A stretch of DNA of 15,871 bases, from the NCBI GenBank assembly GCA_934120015.1, contig CAKOTD010000026.1, positions 1-15,871 of the forward strand, written 5' to 3'. The DNA is from an uncultured Bacilli bacterium (GTDB lineage Bacteria > Bacillota_I > Bacilli_A > RF39 > UBA660). A model generated the notes under the pieces. It made no database searches. It worked only from the letters and a program-made list of their open reading frames with translations, and was not told the origin of the DNA. Within the stretch, counting starts at the first letter, position 1. Every line of letters starts with the position of its first letter. Shown piece by piece: positions 1 to 5,097 of this stretch. The position numbers were made by a program, and so were the translations under genes.

Positions 1-24
1 TATTATACAATAAGACATAATAAA

Positions 25-78
25 AACCTATAAAGTAGGTCTCTTTTTTTTAGAGTCCACTTTATAGGTTACATTTTT
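25..78. terminator. Hairpin/terminator-like inverted repeat, IS insertion target
   Basis: Arms AACCTATAAAGT (25-36) and ACTTTATAGGTT (59-70) are perfect 12-bp complements. With a bulge and a mismatch the stem extends inward (GG/CC, CTC/GAG) to a T8 loop. The plus strand continues ACATTTTT, and the minus strand reads out into TTTTTATTATG, so it could terminate transcription from both sides. A smaller hairpin (ACCTA/TAGGT followed by CTCTTTTTTT, 26-50) lies within it. The gene it would serve on the left is outside the window. The right arm is the sequence duplicated at the other end of the insertion sequence. Confidence 0.5.
53..77. repeat. Left copy of 25-bp direct repeat flanking the IS
   Basis: This 25-bp block, starting GAGTCCACTTTATAGG and ending ACATTTT, is identical to 1195-1219 in the same orientation. 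It directly abuts the left end of the insertion sequence, as expected for a target-site duplication. Position 52 (A) also matches, but on the right that A is the last base of the element. Confidence 0.85.
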
Positions 79-79
79 G

Positions 80-102
80 TGTAGTTGTCAATGATGTGAC
101 AC
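80..102 (+). repeat. IS left terminal inverted repeat
   Basis: It begins TGTAGTTGTC and ends AATGATGTGACAC. It matches the reverse complement of the right end (TGTAGCGGTAC... GATGTGACAC) with a 2-nt length difference and a few mismatches near the tip. The inner GATGTGACAC block is identical at both ends, as expected of a transposase-binding sequence. Confidence 0.75.
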
Positions 103-129
103 TAAAAATAAATCAGAAAAATATTAATT

Positions 130-1092
130 TTAGAAGCTTGAAGTATTTCGAGCTTCTATTATTTTTATTCTTTTTTCAAGTGGAGAAAGCCATCCCAATA
201 CTTGCATAGGAATATTATTAGAACGTTTTAGGTAAGCTTTCATTTGATGCTTTAAATCTTCATAAGAATAGAATTTTAAATAATTGTAAAATCTATTTTG
301 ATCATTTCTATGGCTTCTTTCAACTTTTCCGTTATGTCTTGGAGTTCTTGGTCTAATTAATTGATGTGTTATATTTAAAGAGATTAATAGATTATCAAGA
401 GGGTGAATTCTGTTAGTTCTTTTGGTGTAGGTGAATTCTTGACCATTGTCAGTTTGAATAATTTGTGGTTTATAACCAAAATATACAATGGCTCTTTTAA
501 CGAAATCAATGGTTGAATAAGAAGATTGTTCCTTATATGGATATATAAATCTTTCACGTGAAGCCTCATCTATTATTGTATATTGATAGAATTTTTCAGG
601 TACTATTCCAGAATAACATTTTATTGGAATATATTTAACATCCATCTGCCATTTTATGCCAATATCTGTTGGAGTATCATACTTTTTAGGAATATATTTA
701 TTATGTTTTTCTTTAGAAACATAAAAATTCATTTTTCTTAAGACTCTAAATAATGAAGGAGCAGTTCTCGAATATCCTCTTTCAGTTCTCAATTTTCCAT
801 ATAATTCTGACATTGAAATATTGGGGTTTCTTCTAATTAAGTCTTTAATCCATTTTAATTCTATTTCAGTATGAGCATTGGGATGAGGTGTAAGAGGTTT
901 ATGTGATTTATCTATTAATGATTCTTTTGTTCCATTAAATTTTTTATTCCATCTCATTAATGATGATTTAGATATTTTATATCTTCTACATACAAAAGAT
1001 ACAGAATATCCATTTCTATATAATTTTGTAGCATAATATTTTGTGTTTAATTCATGTGGTATATAACGTTGATTTTGTGATATACTTGTCAT
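130..1092 (-). CDS. IS transposase, DDE integrase-core (IS481/IS1202-like)
   Basis: A 320-aa transposase for the surrounding element. The first 60 residues hold a helix-turn-helix (about residues 25-48, SVSFVCRRYKISKSSLMRW) of the kind that binds inverted repeats. The rve-type catalytic core follows, with the triad D151 (WQMDVKY), D215 (QTDNGQEF) and E258 (HNGKVERSHR). About 42 residues separate the second and third acidic residues. The C-terminus SNNIPMQVLGWLSPLEKR is typical of Firmicutes relatives of IS481. I chose ATG at 1092, ten bases after AAAGGA; the in-frame TTG at 1098 is only four bases from it. There is no frameshift or internal stop, so the element is probably active or recently so. 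Confidence 0.88.
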   Translation of the reverse strand: MTSISQNQRYIPHELNTKYYATKLYRNGYSVSFVCRRYKISKSSLMRWNKKFNGTKESLIDKSHKPLTPHPNAHTEIELKWIKDLIRRNPNISMSELYGKLRTERGYSRTAPSLFRVLRKMNFYVSKEKHNKYIPKKYDTPTDIGIKWQMDVKYIPIKCYSGIVPEKFYQYTIIDEASRERFIYPYKEQSSYSTIDFVKRAIVYFGYKPQIIQTDNGQEFTYTKRTNRIHPLDNLLISLNITHQLIRPRTPRHNGKVERSHRNDQNRFYNYLKFYSYEDLKHQMKAYLKRSNNIPMQVLGWLSPLEKRIKIIEARNTSSF

Positions 1093-1093
1093 A

Positions 1094-1152
1094 AGCAATA
1101 AGTCCTTTCTATATTTTTTTTGTTCAATTAATATTTTATCGGATTTATTGCT
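1094..1152 (-). promoter_or_regulatory. Fold-back hairpin masking the transposase ribosome-binding site
   Basis: In the minus-strand transcript AGCAATAAATCC (1152-1141) can pair with GGACTTATTGCT (1105-1094), 11 of 12 bases. The 3' arm contains GGA of the SD and ends one base before the ATG. A weak promoter, TAGAAA (1161-1156), 17 bp, TAAAAT (1138-1133), would start RNA near 1126 in the loop. Native transcripts would then lack the 5' arm, while read-through RNA from outside would fold and be poorly translated. This is the logic known for IS10 and IS50; here it is inference from base pairing. Confidence 0.5.
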
Positions 1153-1169
1153 TTTTTTCTATATGTGTG

Positions 1170-1194
1170 GTGTCACATCAATTGTACCGCTACA
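1170..1194 (-). repeat. IS right terminal inverted repeat
   Basis: Read on the minus strand it begins TGTAGCGGTACAATT and ends GATGTGACAC, pairing with the left end at 80-102. It is two bases longer than the left repeat. The transposase is transcribed inward from this end. Confidence 0.75.
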
Positions 1195-1219
1195 GAGTCC
1201 ACTTTATAGGTTACATTTT
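1195..1219. repeat. Right copy of 25-bp direct repeat flanking the IS
   Basis: Identical to 53-77. It begins immediately after the terminal CTACA of the insertion sequence. It keeps only the right arm of the ancestral hairpin, since the left arm lies beyond the element at 25-36. Confidence 0.85.
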
Positions 1220-1259
1220 ACTATATGATTTTCTCTTTTTTTTTGGTATACTATATGAT
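1220..1259 (+). promoter_or_regulatory. Promoter region of Nudix-thiI operon, with direct repeat
   Basis: An extended -10 (TGGTATACT, 1244-1252) lies 22 bp before the Nudix ATG; I see no convincing -35 at 16-18 bp. The decamer ACTATATGAT occurs at 1220-1229 and again at 1250-1259, exactly 30 bp apart, framing a T-rich tract. It could bind a regulator on one helix face, but no known operator is recognised. Confidence 0.5.
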
Positions 1260-1273
1260 GGGGTGTATGGCTA

Positions 1274-1819
1274 ATGGAATTTATTGATGTTTTAGATGAA
1301 AATGGCAATAAAACTAATATTGTAAGAAATAAACAACTAATTTATAAACTTGGAAGTTGGCATAAAAGTGTGCATGTTTGGATTTTAAATTCTAATAATG
1401 AGTTGTTGCTACAAAAAAGATCAAAAGATAAAGAAACTTTTCCAAATAAGTGGGCTATTTCAATTGCTGGTCATGTTAGAGCTGGTGAAACTAGTTTAGA
1501 GGCAGCAAAGAGAGAAGTAAAGGAAGAAATTAATTTATCTATCCAAGATAATGAATTGATTAAATTATTTTCTTTAAAACGAACTCAACCATATAAAGAT
1601 TCTTTTTTGAATGTATATGATGATGTTTATTTATTACAAATGGATTTGGATATTTCTAAGACGATTGTGCAAAAGGAAGAACTAACAGATATAAAATTTA
1701 TAAATTTCAATGAATATGAACAGAGATTAAAAGCCAAGGATTCAAACCTTGTGCCATACTCTGAAGAACATGAATTGTTATTTAAATATTTAAGAAAAAA
1801 ATTGAATTTAGGAGATTAA
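1274..1819 (+). CDS. Nudix hydrolase (YfcD/IDI-like subgroup)
   Basis: A 181-aa Nudix-fold protein that would hydrolyse a nucleoside-diphosphate-linked or related substrate. The Nudix box runs from G66 to L88: G66, E72, R80 E81, E84 E85, with Asn at position 87 in place of the usual Gly. These Glu residues bind the catalytic metal. The front part (SWHKSVHVWILN, LLLQKRS, FPNKWAISIAGHV) resembles isopentenyl-diphosphate isomerase and YfcD-type proteins. The isomerase's active-site Cys is absent (SIAGHV), so hydrolase is the better call. The substrate is unknown. GGGG at 1260-1263 serves the ATG. It ends 2 bp before thiI, so the two are co-transcribed. Confidence 0.82.
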   Translation: MEFIDVLDENGNKTNIVRNKQLIYKLGSWHKSVHVWILNSNNELLLQKRSKDKETFPNKWAISIAGHVRAGETSLEAAKREVKEEINLSIQDNELIKLFSLKRTQPYKDSFLNVYDDVYLLQMDLDISKTIVQKEELTDIKFINFNEYEQRLKAKDSNLVPYSEEHELLFKYLRKKLNLGD

Positions 1820-1821
1820 GT

Positions 1822-2997
1822 ATGAAAAAATTGTTATTAATTAAATATGGTGAATTAACAACTAAAAAAGATAATAGAAAACTTTTTATTAATGCACTAT
1901 ATGATAATATTACTAAATCATTAAAAAACTTTCATTATAAAATTGTTAAAAATAGAGTTAGAATGTTTATTGAAATAGACGAAACCGATATAGAAATTAT
2001 ATTAAGCAAATTAAAAAAAATTTTTGGTATTCATAGCATAGTTATATGTGAAAAGGTTAATAATAATATTAATGATATTTCAAATCGAGTATTTTATATG
2101 TTAAGTTCAAAAAAGTTTAATACATTTAAAATTGAAACCAAAAGATCTAATAAGAATTTTGAAATTCACTCTATGGATGTTAATAGGATGATAGGTAGTT
2201 ATATTTTAAAAAAAATTAATTGCAGTGTTGATGTTCATAATCCAGATATTCTAGTTAACATAGAAATAAGAGAGGATTATACATATATCTATTTTGATGA
2301 ATATGCTGGAGCCGGTGGGTATCCTGTTGGTGTACAGGGCAAAGGCTTATTAATGCTCAGTGGTGGAATTGATAGCCCAGTAGCTGGCTATTTATCTATG
2401 AAAAGAGGTATTTGTGTAGAGGGATTATATTTTGAATCACCTCCTCACACTAGTATTCAGGCAAAAGAAAAAGTCATAAAACTTTGCAATATACTAAATG
2501 AATATTCAATGAATATTAAACTTCATGTTGTACCATTCACAAAAATTCAAGAAGAAATTTATAAAAAAGTTCCTGATAGTTATATTATAACCATTATGCG
2601 TAGGATGATGTATAGAATTGCTGAAAAATATGCATATCAAAATAAATTTAAAATTATTATTAATGGTGAAAGCATTGGTCAAGTTGCAAGTCAAACATTA
2701 AGTAGTATTTTTGTTATTAATAATGTAACTAACTTTCCTGTTATACGTCCTGTCTGTTGCTTAGATAAATTAGAAATTATTGGTATAGCAGAAAAAATTG
2801 GTACTTATGAAACTAGTATATTACCTTATGAGGATTGTTGTACTGTTTTTGTTCCAAAACATCCTGTCATAAATCCAGATTTGGAAAAATGTCTTAAATA
2901 TGAAAAAGAAATAGAATACCAATTTCTAATTGAAGAAGCCGTTAAAAATATTGAAGTTATAGATATAAATAATATGAAAAAAAATGACTTATTGTAA
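1822..2997 (+). CDS. thiI: tRNA 4-thiouridine synthetase ThiI
   Basis: A 391-aa protein of the short, Bacillus-type ThiI class without the C-terminal rhodanese domain of E. coli. It adenylates U8 of tRNA and transfers sulfur to make s4U; in many bacteria it also supplies sulfur for thiamine thiazole. An N-terminal ferredoxin-like region and THUMP domain (about 1-165) precede the PP-loop ATP-binding motif SGGIDSP at 180-186. The conserved YEDCCTVFVPKHP segment carries C339 and C340. GGAG in the end of the upstream gene is its SD. Its cysteine desulfurase partner is not in this window. No TPP riboswitch is visible before the operon, which favours the tRNA role. Confidence 0.95.
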   Translation: MKKLLLIKYGELTTKKDNRKLFINALYDNITKSLKNFHYKIVKNRVRMFIEIDETDIEIILSKLKKIFGIHSIVICEKVNNNINDISNRVFYMLSSKKFNTFKIETKRSNKNFEIHSMDVNRMIGSYILKKINCSVDVHNPDILVNIEIREDYTYIYFDEYAGAGGYPVGVQGKGLLMLSGGIDSPVAGYLSMKRGICVEGLYFESPPHTSIQAKEKVIKLCNILNEYSMNIKLHVVPFTKIQEEIYKKVPDSYIITIMRRMMYRIAEKYAYQNKFKIIINGESIGQVASQTLSSIFVINNVTNFPVIRPVCCLDKLEIIGIAEKIGTYETSILPYEDCCTVFVPKHPVINPDLEKCLKYEKEIEYQFLIEEAVKNIEVIDINNMKKNDLL

Positions 2998-3022
2998 TCC
3001 AGAAATTACCAATTAAAAATAT

Positions 3023-3060
3023 GTATGTTTTGTTTTTTTGTACACATGCTATTAGTGTAC
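3023..3060 (+). promoter_or_regulatory. Sigma-G-like forespore promoter with dyad over the -10
   Basis: GTATG (3023-3027) and CATGCTA (3045-3051), 17 bp apart, match the sigma-G consensus (GHATR, then CATnnTA). The -10 sits inside a perfect dyad GTACAC (3040-3045), N9, GTGTAC (3055-3060). Predicted transcription starts near 3058, just before the SD AGGAGGTGA (3061-3069). This fits the forespore timing of spore-protein genes. Confidence 0.72.
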
Positions 3061-3074
3061 AGGAGGTGAAACAA

Positions 3075-3281
3075 ATGAATAAATCAACAAACAAATTTGT
3101 TGTACCAGGAGCTAAACAAGCTATTGAACAAATGAAATATGAAATAGCTAATGAATTAGGTGTAAAAATGGGTCCTGATGCTACTTCAAGAGCAAATGGT
3201 TCAGTTGGTGGTGAAATTACTAAGAGATTAGTTCAAATGGGTGAACAACACTTAGGAGGTTCTAATTACCAATCAAAATAA
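3075..3281 (+). CDS. Alpha/beta-type small acid-soluble spore protein
   Basis: A 68-aa SASP that coats and protects DNA in the dormant spore and is degraded at germination. The two family signatures are present: KYEIANELGV (21-30), with the germination protease (GPR) cleavage point expected after E23, and NGSVGGEITKRLV (41-53). The size is typical. An upstream ATG at 3021 has no SD and lies within the promoter; the ATG at 3075 follows a near-perfect AGGAGGTGA at five-base spacing. It is a single-gene unit with its own sigma-G-like promoter and a hairpin terminator. Which of the several paralogues usual in a genome it is cannot be told. Confidence 0.96.
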   Translation: MNKSTNKFVVPGAKQAIEQMKYEIANELGVKMGPDATSRANGSVGGEITKRLVQMGEQHLGGSNYQSK

Positions 3282-3290
3282 TTAAGAATG

Positions 3291-3314
3291 GACAGTTATT
3301 AACTGTCTTTTTTT
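3291..3314 (+). terminator. Rho-independent terminator of the SASP gene
   Basis: GACAGTT (3291-3297), loop ATT, AACTGTC (3301-3307), then a run of seven T. Perfect 7-bp stem ten bases after the stop codon. Confidence 0.9.
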
Positions 3315-3336
3315 AATTTCAAACAAAAATTTACAT

Positions 3337-3366
3337 AAAAAACTGAAATTATAAGTTTAATTTCAG
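3337..3366 (-). terminator. Terminator of the clpP operon
   Basis: CTGAAATT (3343-3350) and AATTTCAG (3359-3366) form a perfect 8-bp stem with an 8-nt loop, followed on the minus strand by TTTTTT (3342-3337). The stem contains part of the stop codon of the membrane-protein gene. Confidence 0.85.
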
Positions 3367-3852
3367 AATCAGAGTAATAAATAAATCAGTTATAAATAAA
3401 AATATTAAAATATATGTTAATTGTTTTGGAATATAATATATAAATTTATCAATAATCTTTCTTAATACAAAAATGTAGAAGAAAGCGGCAATTAACCAAA
3501 TTAATGTCATTTCAAGAGAGGCGTATTTGCCTATGTTAAATTTATGATCTGAATAATCCCAAAATGTCTGATTAAAAATTGCTTCAATTATATATCCACC
3601 AATCATCTCAATAGATGATAATAATATAGGAGTAATAATAGCAAATATAACAAATTTAGAAAATTTATTTTCTAGTTTTTTGTTTAACCAATCATAGATA
3701 ATAATAATTATTATACACCCGATTCCATAAACAGGAGTCCACGGACCATATAGTATTCCAGAATTACTATTCCAACCTAAAATTGTACACCATATTGTTT
3801 CAAGTAAAAAACCTATGATTGAGTTAATAAAAAATGTATTTATGTAATACAT
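3349..3852 (-). CDS. Integral membrane protein, PF06541-like putative ABC-transporter type IV family
   Basis: A 167-aa multi-pass membrane protein with about five hydrophobic segments. The N-terminal ETIWCTILG, GILYGPWTPVYGIGC and the central FWDYSDHKFNIGKYASLEMTLIW match the pattern of the family annotated as putative ABC-transporter type IV (CmpB). No transport function has been shown for these proteins, and no ATPase is next to it. An ATG at 3864 lacks an SD; the ATG at 3852 follows GGGTGAT, so I start there. It lies 29 bp downstream of clpP and shares its terminator, so it is probably expressed with clpP. Confidence 0.75.
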   Translation of the reverse strand: MYYINTFFINSIIGFLLETIWCTILGWNSNSGILYGPWTPVYGIGCIIIIIIYDWLNKKLENKFSKFVIFAIITPILLSSIEMIGGYIIEAIFNQTFWDYSDHKFNIGKYASLEMTLIWLIAAFFYIFVLRKIIDKFIYYIPKQLTYILIFLFITDLFITLILKLNL

Positions 3853-3881
3853 AATATCACCCATATTATAATATGGACAAA

Positions 3882-4451
3882 TTATAAAATTTTATCAATC
3901 AATCCATAGTTTAGAGCTTCATCAGATGTTAAAAAATAGTCACGCTCTGTGTCCTTTTCCACTTCTGACAAAGGTTTACCAGTATTTTTAGATAATAATT
4001 TATTAAGTTTATCTTTAAGTTTTAAAATTCTTTCGGCAGCAATTTTTATTTCTGTAGCTTGCCCCTGTGCTCCGCCCAATGGCTGATGTATCATTACCTC
4101 ACTATTTGGTAGAGCATATCTTTTTCCTTTTGTGCCGGATGAAAGCAGGAATGCAGCCATACTTGCAGCCATTCCAACACAAATTGTTGAAACATCACTT
4201 TTTACAAAGTTCATTGTATCATATATTGCCATACCTGCAGTTACACTTCCTCCAGGAGAGTTTATATAAATACTTATATCATTATTATTAAGTGAATCCA
4301 AATATAATAGTTGCCCCATAATTATATTAGCACTTGTATCATCAATTTCATCACTTAGTATAATTATTCTGTCTTTTAAAAGCCTAGAATATATATCATA
4401 AACTCTTTCTCCATTACTACTTCTTTCTATTACTGTAGGAACTAATGCCAC
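3882..4451 (-). CDS. clpP: ATP-dependent Clp protease proteolytic subunit ClpP
   Basis: A 189-aa serine peptidase. It forms the double-heptamer proteolytic chamber of Clp proteases, working with ClpX/ClpC-type ATPases in the cytoplasm. The catalytic triad is S97 (GMAAS), H122 (MIHQP) and D171 (TERDYF). The oxyanion/strand segment NSPGGSVTAG is at 64-73, and the handle helix (about 130-160) is intact. The start is GTG at 4451, preceded by AGAGGTGAT. The ATPase genes are not nearby. The upstream region has a plausible sigma-A promoter, but I see no well-spaced CtsR box, so heat-shock control cannot be claimed. Confidence 0.97.
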   Translation of the reverse strand: MALVPTVIERSSNGERVYDIYSRLLKDRIIILSDEIDDTSANIIMGQLLYLDSLNNNDISIYINSPGGSVTAGMAIYDTMNFVKSDVSTICVGMAASMAAFLLSSGTKGKRYALPNSEVMIHQPLGGAQGQATEIKIAAERILKLKDKLNKLLSKNTGKPLSEVEKDTERDYFLTSDEALNYGLIDKIL

Positions 4452-4477
4452 AAATTATCACCTCTAGTAATATAATA

Positions 4478-4505
4478 AGTGTAAAATAATTATTTTATGC
4501 GTCAA
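4478..4505 (-). promoter_or_regulatory. Sigma-A-type promoter of clpP
   Basis: On the minus strand TTGACG (4505-4500), 16 bp, TACACT (4483-4478). Predicted start near 4471, eight bases before the AGGTGAT SD of clpP (4463-4457). Confidence 0.5.
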
Positions 4506-4553
4506 ATAAAGTGACAAATTTTTATTATTCTATCAATTATTTTAATATTATGT

Positions 4554-4582
4554 TTGTATTACATTAGAGAAAATGTTAAAAT
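4554..4582 (+). promoter_or_regulatory. Sigma-A-type promoter of the 128-aa hypothetical gene
   Basis: TTGTAT (4554-4559), 17 bp, TAAAAT (4577-4582). Predicted start near 4589 gives a leader of about 16 nt to the ATG at 4605. Confidence 0.5.
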
Positions 4583-4604
4583 AAAATTAGAATGGAGAGA
4601 TAAA

Positions 4605-4991
4605 ATGAATAGTGATATTATTTTGAAGAACAATTTGGAGAAAACGTTTATTAAGAAGGAAGTCGATATAAATAATCCAGCGGTTTTAGCTTCCTTAATT
4701 AGTGCTGCATCTGGTATGGCATCAGCATCAGATTTTGCAATCGACTCAGAAGAAACACGTGATGAATTATTGGATTTGTATGGACAAAATGAAAATGAGG
4801 AGTTAAAATCCATGTCATATTTAAATTCTAATTTTGTAAAACTTAACATTGGATATAGTGTTCAATTTGAGGATTATGATAGTGCAAGAACTTGTTATAT
4901 GGCTGATAAACAAAATTATGATAGATTATATACTGAAATTGCTAACAGATCATTACAACATGAACGAGCAACAGGAGGAAAAACATTATAA
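4605..4991 (+). CDS. Hypothetical protein, 128 aa
   Basis: I do not recognise this protein. It has no signal peptide and no membrane segment, so it is probably cytoplasmic. Residues 1-22 are charged, and 23-42 form a small-residue stretch (NPAVLASLISAASGMASAS). An acidic central part (SEETRDELLDLYGQNENEE) and a Tyr/Asp/Arg-rich tail with one Cys follow, ending HERATGGKTL. An in-frame ATG at 4554 overlaps the predicted -35, while ATG 4605 follows GGAGAGA, so I use the latter. It ends in tandem TAA TAA codons inside a weak hairpin (4983-4997) with no proper T-tract. Read-through into the nucleoside kinase 106 bp downstream is therefore possible. Confidence 0.75.
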   Translation: MNSDIILKNNLEKTFIKKEVDINNPAVLASLISAASGMASASDFAIDSEETRDELLDLYGQNENEELKSMSYLNSNFVKLNIGYSVQFEDYDSARTCYMADKQNYDRLYTEIANRSLQHERATGGKTL

Positions 4992-5097
4992 TAATGTATT
5001 GTATTTGTTAAATGAATTTTTCTTGTAAAAAGAAATATATTAATAAATAACCTGTGCTTGTATTTGATAAAATATATGCTAAAGTGGGAGGAATAAA

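Larger units (their letters stand above)
78..1194 (-). mobile_element. Single-ORF DDE insertion sequence, about 1.1 kb (IS481/IS1202-like)
   Basis: The element lies between the two 25-bp direct repeats and carries one full-length transposase on the minus strand. Its ends are imperfect inverted repeats that begin TGTAG and end in GTGACAC (80-102 and 1170-1194). Counting from 78 it starts TG and ends CA, as do elements with retroviral-integrase-type transposases. The two bases at 78-79 may instead be mutated target sequence. Family placement is by protein type and duplication length only; the long duplication and imperfect repeats of about 23 bp resemble IS1202. The intact ORF and identical flanking repeats suggest a recent insertion. 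Confidence 0.8.

Noticed and set aside
1274..1819. Type I isopentenyl-diphosphate isomerase for the Nudix protein.
   Set aside because: The fold and flanking motifs are similar, but the catalytic Cys of the isomerase is missing, and the box is a nearly complete hydrolase Nudix box.
4500..4520. Possible CtsR repressor box upstream of clpP (TTTGTCA ... TTTGACG on the minus strand).
   Set aside because: The two heptad-like units start 12 bases apart instead of the 10 of the known tandem TTTGACC operator, and the first is degenerate. No CIRCE element was seen either.
5058..5085. Promoter TTGTAT-16-TAAAGT with extended -10 before the nucleoside kinase.
   Set aside because: The -10 would directly abut the SD (5086-5092), putting the predicted RNA start at the end of the SD, so the gene would lose its ribosome-binding site. 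Read-through from upstream is as likely.
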